Source of the DNA: Phoma sp. XZ068
Lineage: Eukaryota > Ascomycota > Dothideomycetes > Pleosporales > Didymellaceae
Direction of reading: 5' to 3'
Length of the DNA: 64,000 bases
Assembly: GCA_004835665.1 (NCBI GenBank)
Contig: RBKR01000024.1
Coordinates: 248,001-312,000 of the forward strand
This document shows, in pieces, positions 52,478 through 61,865 of the stretch. The translations under genes were made by a program, and so were the position numbers. Position 1 is the first letter of the stretch. The number at the start of each line of letters is the position of its first letter. The notes below the pieces were generated by a model. It ran no database searches. It was not told the DNA's origin and saw nothing but the letters and a program-made list of their open reading frames with translations.

Positions 52478-53257
52478 ATGCTAGACAGTGCTGGACGTAT
52501 CGCTGAGGTCTCTAAAGTCTACGGACAACGAGCAAACCAAACTCAACGTACATGCATAACCCCGCAGTCAATGCCAACACTGCATGATATGGATGATATG
52601 CTCGAGCAGATCGCGAGAATACACATGTCGCTCCAACACTTGCGAGATGTAGTTTCTAACCAACATCTCGCGAATGTTTCCGAGACAGCGCGAGACTCGC
52701 TATTGGCGTCTGTTGACAGGCATCTGCAAGCTTGTGTGAAGGATAAGTGCTCATCTAACGCAGTGATTGTGAGGGAGACTCTTCACCATCTCTCTATCCA
52801 AATTCAGCTTCTTGAGATTGAAAATCTGAGGCTTCAAGAAGCGCTTCACCAGCAGAAGAAGGGTAACAGAAGAGGGAAGGCTTTGCCCTTGATTCAGCGG
52901 CAGAACTGGGAGTCTGAGACTCAGTGGTGGTCTCCTTCGTGTGTCAATGAAGCTCAGCGACTTCTGGATGGGGCAGATGAGGCAGAGAAGGGAGAGGAGA
53001 TTAGAAAAGCAGACATAGCTGAGCTTCGTGAAACTACTCGCCGCCTCAAGCAGATGGTTGAGGCTCAGAAGGTAGAGAAGCGAGATAGGGAGAAGAAGGA
53101 GAGGGATGCACAGAAGGCTCCAGAGCGCAAAGCAATCGAGGAACGCAAGGCAAAAGTAGAGCGCAAGAAACAAGAGCGCGACTCCAAAAAAGCATCACAG
53201 GCTACTCAGAAATGTAAGCGCAAGGCATTACAAAAAATAGCACCAAGGAAGAAGTAG
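52478..53257 (+). CDS. Chimeric ORF: host-like N-terminus joined in frame to a family A-like transposase tail (259 aa)
   Basis: Residues 1-85 include MPTLHDMDDMLEQIARIHMS and LQHLRDVVSNQHLANVSETA, a helical segment resembling the N-terminal parts of some fungal GATA-type factors (tentative). From about residue 88 the sequence is a family A tail: VKDKCSSNAVIVRETLHHLS, KKGNRRGKALPLIQRQNWES, TQWWSPSCVNEAQRLLDGAD and the Lys/Glu coiled coil. The junction is in frame and no stop occurs in 259 codons, despite decay in neighbouring elements. It ends at PRKK, where family A has a further ~35 residues. Could be a domesticated fusion or chance preservation. Confidence 0.5.
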   Translation: MLDSAGRIAEVSKVYGQRANQTQRTCITPQSMPTLHDMDDMLEQIARIHMSLQHLRDVVSNQHLANVSETARDSLLASVDRHLQACVKDKCSSNAVIVRETLHHLSIQIQLLEIENLRLQEALHQQKKGNRRGKALPLIQRQNWESETQWWSPSCVNEAQRLLDGADEAEKGEEIRKADIAELRETTRRLKQMVEAQKVEKRDREKKERDAQKAPERKAIEERKAKVERKKQERDSKKASQATQKCKRKALQKIAPRKK

Positions 53258-53509
53258 AATCGTGTTACTACGGATGTGCAAAGTGGTGTTGTTGCTCATG
53301 CGCAGCCCTTTGCTCCTTCACCCAAACACAACAATTGCGGCCGGAAAATCACCCTCCCGAGGAGATATGTATGAGAGAAGTTTGTTACATAGGTCTATAG
53401 AGTAGTCCACCAAAAGGACTGGTCGCGATAGCTATTGTGTGTGACTCTACAGCTTTATGTGTGTGGGTGCTCAATAAGGCCGATGGTGCGCGTTACGGCG
53501 CATGCGCAC
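53258..53509 (+). mobile_element. Family A-like 3' untranslated remnant
   Basis: GGCCGGAAAATCACCCTCCC, AGGTCTATAGAGTAGTCCAC and GTCGCGATAGC match the end of the family A coding region and 3' part (6835-6930) with moderate divergence. It ends at the TA where family C begins. Confidence 0.75.
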
Positions 53510-53567
53510 TACCGTGATCGGCCACCCGATGCGCACGGTTACCCGATGCACACCCTACCTTAATTTA

Positions 53568-55419
53568 ACGTGTTTTATAAGCGAGCGCCGCGTACAGGCG
53601 AGCGCCGCACCCCACCAACTTTGCGCACCTCTCTTATCTCAACATACAATAGCTCTACGCAACGCTATTCAAATGGCTCCAAATGAAGCAGATGTTCAAC
53701 TTGCTCTCTCTTCGATCAATACTCAGCAGATTAAGAGTAATCGTCATGCTGCTGCAGTCTTCAACGTGTCTGATAGAACGATCCGCCGCCGACGCGATGG
53801 CAAGCCTGCCCGACGCGATTGCCAGCCCAACTCAAAGAAGCTCACTGAGCTAGAAGAGGAGGTGATTATCAGATATATACTCGACGTAGATCAACGTGGA
53901 TTTGCGCCTACGTACGCGGCTGTACGTGATATGGCTGATAAGCTGCTGGCTGCGCGCGGCGGAGGCCAGGCCGGCGTCCACTGGCCGCGCAACTTTGTTA
54001 AGCGTACAGACAGTCTTACGACACGTTTCAATCGAGCGTACGACAGGCAGAGAGCTCTGTGCGAGGATCCTATATTAATCAGAAGCTGGTTTGAGCTCGT
54101 AGAGCAGACAAAAGCCAAGTACGGCATCTGTGATGAGGACGTCTACAACTTTGACGAGGCTGGCTTTGCGATGGGCAAGATCACGACTCAGCTTGTGGCG
54201 ACAGGATCAGAGAGGAGAGGCAGGCCAAAGGCTGTTCAGCCAGGAAATCGTGAGTGGGTGACGTTGATCCAGGCGATCAACGCTGCTGGCCGGACGATCC
54301 CACCCTTCCTTATCTTTGCTGGCCAGTATCACCTGTCTGCCTGGTACGAGGAGGAGGATGTCCCACAAGACTGGGCTATCGCAGTCAGTGACAACGGTTG
54401 GACAAATAACGAGCTAGGAGTTGAGTGGCTAAAGCACTTTCTTAAGCATACAGAGGGCAAGACGGTTGGAGCACGTCGGCTGCTTATCCTTGATGGCCAC
54501 GAGAGCCACCAATCTCTTGAGTTTCAAGAGCTCTGCAAGGAGAATGATGTCTATACGCTCTGTATGCCACCTCATTCATCTCACCTACTCCAGCCTCTTG
54601 ACGTTGGCTGCTTCTCGCCGTTGAAGCGCGCGTACAGCCGTGAGATTGAGGCTCTAATGCGCCACCACATCAACTACATTACCAAGCTTGAGTTTCTGCC
54701 AGCCTTCAAGGCAGCCTTTGATCAATCGTTCACGTCAGCCAATATCTGCTCAGCCTTTCGAGGCGCAGGCCTTGTTCCTCTCCAACCAGACGCTGTTCTG
54801 TCAAAGCTAGATATACAGCTCCGTACGCCGACTCCAGCTGCTATAGCAGAGGCTCTCTGGGAGGCTCGTACGCCCAGCAACGTACGTGAGCTTGAGGCTC
54901 AATCAACTCTAATACGTGATCGCGTTCAAAAGCATAAGAGCTCATCACCAGCTTCGATTATTGAAGCGATTGACCAGCTTAAGAAGGGGGCTGAAGTGAT
55001 GATGCTCTCAGCTGAGCTGATGCGCGATCGGATCGCCAGCCTTGAGAAAGCCAACGAGGCAGCGTCAACGAGAAAGCAGCGTAAGAAAAAGCGACTCCAG
55101 AAGCGAGGGGTCTTAACAAAGGGAGCTGGAGAGGATCTACTCGCTCAACGTGAGGCTGATCAGCAGCTTGCTTATGAAGAGCGTCAAGGAGGAAAGCGGT
55201 CAGGTCTTAGCCGCCAGGCTCTTGCGCGCTGCACAAGGTGTAGAGAGAGTGGGCATAATATACGTACGTGTGAGAAAGACAATTTAGATACTGATTAATC
55301 AACTCTGTTAATATAAATATATTATATCACAGTGTGGTTGAGATACGTGTCTGTAGAGGTGCGCAAAGTTGGTGGGGTGCGGCGCTCGCCTGTACGCGGC
55401 GCTCGCTTATAAAACACGT
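53568..55419 (+). mobile_element. pogo-type family B, intact element with 65-bp perfect terminal inverted repeats
   Basis: ACGTGTTTTATAAGCGAGCG at the left is repeated inverted at the right; 65 bp match perfectly (53568-53632 and 55355-55419). Each repeat holds GCGAGCGCCGC twice. The TA duplication is at 53566-53567 and 55420-55421. The empty site is seen at 7070-7085 in family C copy 1. Confidence 0.95.
53673..55298 (+). CDS. pogo-type DDE transposase, family B (541 aa), with C-terminal zinc knuckle
   Basis: Met 53673 (MAPNEADVQLALSSI) lies 105 nt inside the element; the ORF extends upstream only through the terminal repeat. An N-terminal helix-turn-helix (AAAVFNVSDRTIRRRRDGKP) is followed by a CENP-B/Tc5-type domain and DDE_1 motifs YNFDEAGFAMGK, LLILDGHESHQS and LLQPLDVGCFSPL. 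NREWVTLIQAINAAG and PPFLIFAG fill between. The tail is basic and ends with a CCHC knuckle, CTRCRESGHNIRTC, not present in families A or C. No stop or shift, so this copy could be active. Confidence 0.93.
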   Translation: MAPNEADVQLALSSINTQQIKSNRHAAAVFNVSDRTIRRRRDGKPARRDCQPNSKKLTELEEEVIIRYILDVDQRGFAPTYAAVRDMADKLLAARGGGQAGVHWPRNFVKRTDSLTTRFNRAYDRQRALCEDPILIRSWFELVEQTKAKYGICDEDVYNFDEAGFAMGKITTQLVATGSERRGRPKAVQPGNREWVTLIQAINAAGRTIPPFLIFAGQYHLSAWYEEEDVPQDWAIAVSDNGWTNNELGVEWLKHFLKHTEGKTVGARRLLILDGHESHQSLEFQELCKENDVYTLCMPPHSSHLLQPLDVGCFSPLKRAYSREIEALMRHHINYITKLEFLPAFKAAFDQSFTSANICSAFRGAGLVPLQPDAVLSKLDIQLRTPTPAAIAEALWEARTPSNVRELEAQSTLIRDRVQKHKSSSPASIIEAIDQLKKGAEVMMLSAELMRDRIASLEKANEAASTRKQRKKKRLQKRGVLTKGAGEDLLAQREADQQLAYEERQGGKRSGLSRQALARCTRCRESGHNIRTCEKDNLDTD

Positions 55420-55456
55420 TATCTTGTTTTTGAACCTACTATAGCTTAACACTACA

Positions 55457-57358
55457 ATGCCTTTACAAGAAGCCCTTGCAGAGATAGATAGATTAAAACC
55501 AGGAGCAAAACTTTCATACCAAGCACTTGCTAAAAAATATGGTTGCAGCCGATCAACTTTGACGCGTTAACACTAAGGTTAGGTAATACCCCACTAAGAA
55601 GAGGCATTGCAGCGACGTCTACTCTACCTACGCGATGAGGTAGAGGTTGTAAAATATATTAGAGAGCTTACAGAGAGGCACCTTATGCCTATAAGGCAAA
55701 TGGTAACTAATTTTGTAATGCCTCTGTGTTGTTGGGAGCCTTCCGAGAGGTGGATAACCTGCTTCCTTAACTGTCACGCCGATGTACTTCTTCCTGCGTG
55801 GACCACGCCTATGGAAGCTGGTCGTCACCACGCTGATTCTTGTGAGAAGTATCAAGTATACTTTGAACTACTGCACAGCAAAATGGCTGAGTACAACGTG
55901 CTACCTGAGAATACCTACAATATGGATGAGAAGGGCTTTGCGATTGGGGTCACTGGGAGGAGTAAACGGATCTTTGACAAGGTACTATACCACCAAAAGC
56001 ACTTCAGGCAGAGTCTCCACGATGGTAACCGCGAGTGGGTAACCCTCCTAGCGACCATATGCGCCGATGGATCAGTACTACCGCCTTGCATCATCTATCC
56101 AGCAGCTGGGCGAGCCGTTCAGGCGAGCTGGGTAGCCCCAATCAACCCAAAAAAACACGATATCTTCTTTACCACCTCACCTACTGGTTGGACGAACGAC
56201 GATTTAGGTTTGACGTGGCTTGAACAGGTGTTTGAGCGGTACACTGCACCAAAATCTCGTAGAAGGTGGCGCCTACTTATCCTAGACGGTCACGGTAGCC
56301 ATATAACGAAGGCCTTCATCGACTACTGCGACGCTCACAAGGTACTATTGATGGTCTATCCACCTCACTCTACCCACACGTTGCAGCCGTTGGATGTGGT
56401 TTGCTTCAAGCCGCTCGCCCAAAACTACACTAAGGAGCTAGATGCTTGCACTTAGAGAGGCCAAGGCATAGTCTCTATAAATAAGAGCGACTTTTTTAAC
56501 CTATTCTGGCCGGCTTGGGTGAATACCTTCACCAAAACGTTGGTTGAGACGTCCTTCTCAGCCACAGGTATTCACCCACGCAACGCCGACGTTGTACTTG
56601 ATAAGTTCAAGCCACCAACTCTAGTTAAGCTCGCAACTCTGCCAGAACAAACAGCACTTACTGCTGCACCTACTGCACTAAACTGGCTAAAAGCCAAGTC
56701 TCTATTGCGGGAGGTTGTGGGGGATGAAGGTAGTAGTTAATTAGGCCCGCTTGAACAGGCTATCCACCAACTCCACGTGCAGTTTGAGTTGGTACAACAC
56801 GAATTAGAAGAGGCCAAAACAGAGCTGGCGACTTAGAAGAAGAAGCTAAAGAAGCAGAAGGTACTACCTCTATACACACGTCGAATTGAGAGGCATGGCG
56901 GCGCAGTTTGGTGGAGTCCTTCATCTAAACAAGAGGCTGACGCATGCGACCGCGCAAATGAGGCCTATGAGGAGCAGTTGGAACTGGAAAAGGCGACTAA
57001 ACGAGAGCTTTAACAGACTAAAAAGCTACTACAACAAAAAGAGAAGGATGAGAAGCAGGCGCGGCGTGCAGCAGAGAAGGAGGAGCGGGCCCGGGTCAAA
57101 GCTGTGAAGGACGCCAAAGTAGCTGAACGCCGGGCAGAAAAACAGCGTGAGAAACAAGCTCGCGACGCTCAAAAAGCTATACTATTACCCAAAACAGGTA
57201 AGCAAAAGGCCTCACAGTCTACAGCACCCAGAAAGAAGCAAAATCGCGGTAGTGTGGGTAGTGGTAGCCGGCCTATCGCTCATGATCGTTCCCCATCCCC
57301 ACCACCAGAACTCAACAGCCGTGGCCGCAAGATCGCTCCACCAAAAAGATTTCAGTAG
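55457..57358 (+). pseudogene. Family C transposase, RIP-interrupted
   Basis: ATG 55457 gives MPLQEALAEIDRLKPGAKLS and GCSRSTLTR, then four stops within 55568-55600 where family A encodes Gln-rich sequence. The long frame 55607-56455 holds YNMDEKGFAIGV, LLILDGHGSHIT and LQPLDVVCFKPL, ending at TAG 56453. Homology continues in the same frame through stops at 56738 and about 56836 and 57012 to the tail (RKIAPPKRFQ) at 57358. All stops are TAA or TAG where CAA or CAG is expected. One reading frame is maintained throughout, so substitution, not indels, killed it. Confidence 0.88.
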
Positions 57359-57512
57359 CAAAGTTTGTTGCATAGGTTTATAGAGCAATCCCCCAAAAAT
57401 TCTTGTGATAATATCTATTGTATGTGGCTTAATAGCCTCATTTTGGTGATACCCCAAAAAGTGGTGGGGTGCGCATTGGGTGACCGTGCGCATCGGGTGG
57501 CCGATCACGGTA

Positions 57513-58256
57513 CCGTACCATGGCACACGGTCACCTCACGGGCCGGGCCAGCGAACGGGCCACCCAACCACCTTTCAGCATCAGATAGAAATATGGTTAT
57601 CAAGCCACACTCAAAAGTGAGTGGTACAAGAAAAGCTAGTAGGTTAATTTATTAACTACTAGGATTGATTTAGCTATATTAACCTACGTAGAGGGATAAT
57701 TTGGCAGCCTTAGCTATTATATATATTGTGTAAGCCTAGGACCACATCACATGACTGCTCTGCAGGCATGACTAATGCGTCCGACTACTTTCGAGCTCAG
57801 ATCACACTTGTACATACAGACAACAATACACTCATACATGAGACCCAATACTAGTGCCACCCCTTGCTTACATATTCAGATTATGATCATGTGAGAATCG
57901 CAGGAATGCTCGTGGAAGCGCAAGGGCTGTCGCTTGCCACCTCTCGCCCAATCAATTTTCATCATAAACTGATGAATGCATTTTTCGGCAGATCGGGATA
58001 GTGGCCAAGCGATCGACTCACTGCAGTCATTGGTGCTCGACGTTGACTAAATACATTCTTGTGCTTCCCATTTTGAACCGTGTTTCAATTAAGTCTCTGA
58101 AATGAGTACTTAACTATATTAGGGTGTTTAATACTCTACCTATCCATACCTCATTAAAAGAGATTGCGCAATGATAAGTATTTGTACAGCCGGATGCGTG
58201 AGACACTTCCACACTTTCCCTGAGTGGACCTCTAAGTATATTCATATCATAACGAG
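57513..58256. other. Intergenic with a dispersed repeat copy
   Basis: 57744-57876 is the inverted partner of 46204-46340. The rest shows no gene; the last 150 bp are likely the promoter of the mucin-like gene. Confidence 0.45.
57744..57876 (-). repeat. Dispersed ~135-bp repeat, copy 2
   Basis: Reverse complement of 46204-46340, more than 90% similar by eye; contains GTCCGACTACTTTCGAGCTC and ACTAGTGCCACCCCTTGCTT. Confidence 0.8.
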
Positions 58257-60209
58257 ATGGCTGGTCGCACGGTATTATCCGCTCTTCTCCTCTCTTCTCA
58301 TTGCGCTGTTGAGGCTGTCTTGTTCAATCTCTTCCGCCCTGAATCTAACGGCCCCCGTGACGTCGCATCAGATATCAATCTCCACGTTAAACGACCGCAT
58401 GGAAATCCAACCCAGGCTCCACACAACGTTGAACTACCCTGGGACGATACTCCGCGGTTCGGCCGCTTGCGCGTCCGGCAAGGAGGCGACATTGTTACTG
58501 TACGTTAGCATTATCGTCGTCCCCTATTCTTACACCACTTGTCCAACGTTAATTAACAAGGCTATATGCTGACGAAGTTAGATAACTGAAACGACTACCA
58601 CTACGACCACTGACTTGACTGCAACGTAAGTTAGCTGCGAATGCCATTAATCGCCTCGAGCAATCCCGCTTTCCTCAATAAATTCGTACATCCTCGTCCG
58701 AACCCTTCACCATTTTCTTGCACAACGAAGACACAGCTATCGTCTCTAGATACAAGCTGATTTGGGTATGTTTGCAGTACAACCACGGCAACTAGCACGG
58801 AAACTACGACTGAGACTGCTTTTTTGGACATCACCACAGAAACGGTGCTAGATAGCAGTAAGTTATTTTCCTGGAGAGGACGGGTGCTGGAATCGTTTAG
58901 GTCGTTCTTCGGAGCGTTTCGGCCAGCTGGATAATCTTCCACGGAAGTATTAGAGGAATAACGAAACGCTCCTGCAGAACAGACCCATATTATGATATCC
59001 GCATTTCGATTCTACAGCCTTAGGGCATTCTTCCCAGACAAGGCTACACCACTCCGCAACGACTATCTTTCGTTTTTCTCAGAATTTCTCTATCACCATT
59101 TCTCGCTACGGATACAGTGCGCTGACATTACCCTCTCTTGTAGCCACAGAAACGGAGACAGCAACGGAGACAACCACCGAAACGGAAATAACCACGACTA
59201 CAGAGGTAGGCTATCCATTCAAATGCCAGCTCAAAGTCGTCTCGGCTCGCTCTAGAAGATACTCTTCGCTCACGATGGTCTTGAACTATCTGCCATATAA
59301 CATTAGTAATTCATAACGTAGACTCCGGATCCTGTTACGGAAACTATAACCGAGACGGCGGATCCGACCACAGAGACAGAGGTACGTAGCTTGGTGTAAT
59401 CCGTTCGGATTCTCGTTCGAAGCAAGACAAGAGCTTTTGGTCCGAAGGTTCGGCAAGTAGAATTGCACCAACCTCCTAAGCCTGAGAAACAAACACAAAT
59501 TTGGGAAGGGCAAGTCGGAAGCACTTAACAGTCTTTCGTTGACCTTGTGCGAGCTTTCTACGGCTGCTGAACTGCTTATGCATACTACTCCTCCAATTGC
59601 CACTTAGCAATACCTGGCCTCGGGACTCTTGAAATCGAGTGCTCTCCGATGAGACGAGACCGCGTTGGCTGACTAATCGTGTAGACGATAACGGAAACAC
59701 CGATACCTGAGACCGAGACCGAGACCGAGACCGAGACGGAAACGGAAACGGTAATGGTAACAGAGACTCCAGATCCAGTTACAACTACACGCACCATCTC
59801 AACTACGAAAAGCGCAACCTCGACAGTTACTCAGTCAATAACAAGAGCAGTGACAGCTACGGTCATATCAACTTCCATCCGAACTTCTGTGTCCAGAACC
59901 ACAGCCACTGAGACGATCACAACCACATCAGTCCCGCCAGCCTCCCGCACAACAGTTACAAAATTTGTAACGAAGACTACACCTACTACTATCACATCGA
60001 CGTCGATTGTTAGTTCAACGATTACCACTACTTTAACACCGGCTCGTCAGACCATTACTACGGCTGATATTCGGACGGTATCTGCAACAATCACGAGTCG
60101 TGTAACTGTTCCGACGACTTTGACGTGGACTACCTTAAAGTTTAGGACGACTACAGCGGTTGCTTTGAGGACCGTGACGTCTATTCGTACAATGACTGTT
60201 ACGGCTTGA
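58257..60209 (+). CDS. Secreted Thr/Glu-rich mucin-like protein (337 aa, six exons)
   Basis: Exons 58257-58499, 58582-58625, 58778-58857, 59144-59205, 59322-59381 and 59685-60209; all introns are GT...AG (82, 152, 286, 116 and 303 nt) and the sum, 1014 nt, is in frame. Exon 1 encodes a signal peptide (MAGRTVLSALLLSSHCAVEA) and a short mature N-terminus. Exons 2-5 each encode a Thr/Glu module such as ITETTTTTTDLT, TETETATETTTETEIT and TPDPVTETITET. Exon 6 adds PETETETETETETETV and about 130 Thr/Ser-rich residues. Dense Thr suggests heavy O-mannosylation at the wall or outside the cell. Long introns may hide more modules. No GPI signal is clear. Confidence 0.75.
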
Positions 60210-60355
60210 TTGGAGGGTTAAATGAAGGTAGGATATGCGGGTACAGTTAGGAGATTTCAAGGGAACAATTTTTACATTTAAGGCACATGAGGGTCGAGTA
60301 GTACAGCACAAGCAAAATTCACAATTTTCTTGAATTGCAATCTGAGTTGTGGTTG

Positions 60356-61801
60356 TTACGTTATCCTTGTTGAAGGTGGTGCCATTATAAAGTAATTAGG
60401 CTCCGCACCCTTTCGAAGCCCAGCCATTTCCTTGCGCATTAACATCATCTCGTGCGCTATCTTTCCAGCGCCCTTTCTAAACTCTTTTACACTTTCAAGG
60501 ATAGAAGCAGGCGAGGAGCTCTTGTGCCATTGAATTCGGTCGCGAATAAGCGTTGACTGAGCTTCTATCTCGCGGGCGTTACTGGGTGTTTTGGATTCCC
60601 ATGGGGTGTTCTCTGGGGCTTGAGATGAGGGCGTGCGAATCACCACATTAAGCTTCGACAACACAACCTCTGGGTTGTGTGGGACTAATCCAGCAGCTCG
60701 GAAGCTTGCGCGGATATTGTCCCCTGAAAATCCATTATCAAAAGCCTTCTTAAAGGCTGATCGGAAGCCCTCTTTCTTGATGTGCTTGGTGCTGTACCGT
60801 GCCAAGTCATTGATCTCATCTCCATATGCCCGCTTCAACACCGAGAAGCACACCACATCAAGCGGCTGCAACAGGTGCGACGAATGAGGAGGCATGCAGA
60901 GAACAATGATCTCTCCTCCTTGCACATCTTGTGAAATTCAAACGATTGGTGGCTCTCGTGGCCATCAACGATGAGTAGCCGGTACGAGCCTACACTACGC
61001 GCCTTTGTGTGCGCGTTAAAGTGCTTTAGCCACGCATTAGCGAGCTCGTTCGATGTCCAGCCAGCAGAGTTAACCTCAAGGACCAATCGCGAGGTACATC
61101 GTGGTACCAGGAGGAGATAAGCACCTTGCCAGCGAAGACAACGAATGGTGGGATTGCCCACCCAGCCGCATTGATGCCCTGGATCACTGTAACCCACTCG
61201 CGGTTGCCTGGCTGTATCCTCTTCGGATTATCACGTTTCTCAGCGCCTGTAAAGACCATCTTGGCCTTGATCTGGCCCATTATAAAGCCTGTCTCGTCGA
61301 AGTTGTACATGTCTTCATCCTGAATACCATACTTCTCCTTGACAGACCGAACAAGCGAGAACCAGGGGATTATAACGCGTAGATCCTCGTTTAGAGCTTG
61401 ATGACGATCGTATGGACGGCTCCGTCGAAGCTTGATCTCAGTTGTACGCTTGCTAAAGTTGTGAACCCAGAGATGGCCAACAGACTTCTGATCACGTTCT
61501 GTAAGCAGATCATTGGCCATATCTCGAACCATAGCCCTTGTAGCTCCAATTCCTCGTATATCCAGGTCAAGCGTGTATCGACAATTGACTCCTCTTCTAG
61601 CTTGCTCAGCCTCTTTGAGTTGGGCTCGCGATCGCGTCGTGAAGGCCTGCCAGCGCACCTCGCTTGGAGGGTGCTTCGGGGAACGTTGTAGGCTGCTGCA
61701 GCGCGTCTTCCACTCTCAATGTCATCTTGTTTTATAGCTAAGAGCGCAAGCTGTAGTGTGACCTCATTATAGGCCTTTTGCGGGTTACGTTGTGGAGGCA
61801 T
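60356..61801 (-). pseudogene. pogo-type transposase related to family B, frameshifted
   Basis: From ATG 61801 (MPPQRNPQKAYNEVTLQLAL): RAAAAYNVPRSTLQARCAGR and EPNSKRLSKLEEE, then a shift near 61580; YNFDETGFIMGQ and NREWVTVIQGINAAGWAIPP in the second frame; a shift near 61090 to NSAGWTSNELANAWLKHF and LLIVDGHESHQSFEF; a further shift near 60920 to LCMPPHSSHLLQPLDVVCF and the tail ending near 60356. It parallels family B along its length but lacks the zinc knuckle. Three frameshifts rather than RIP stops inactivated it. Terminal repeats were not identified. Confidence 0.85.
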
Positions 61802-61865
61802 CACGATTGAATGTTGATGGGTAGAGAAACATGGTGGGGTGACCCGCTCGCATAGGAAACACTTT

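Larger units (their letters stand above)
53512..57510 (+). mobile_element. pogo-type family C, copy 2, complete but RIP-damaged, containing family B
   Basis: Terminal repeats of about 45 bp (CCGTGATCGGCCACCCGATG at left, inverted at 57466-57510 with a few transition mismatches) are flanked by TA on both sides (53510-53511 and 57511-57512). Family B (53568-55419) sits inside at a TA. Without it the element is about 2.1 kb. Confidence 0.9.
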
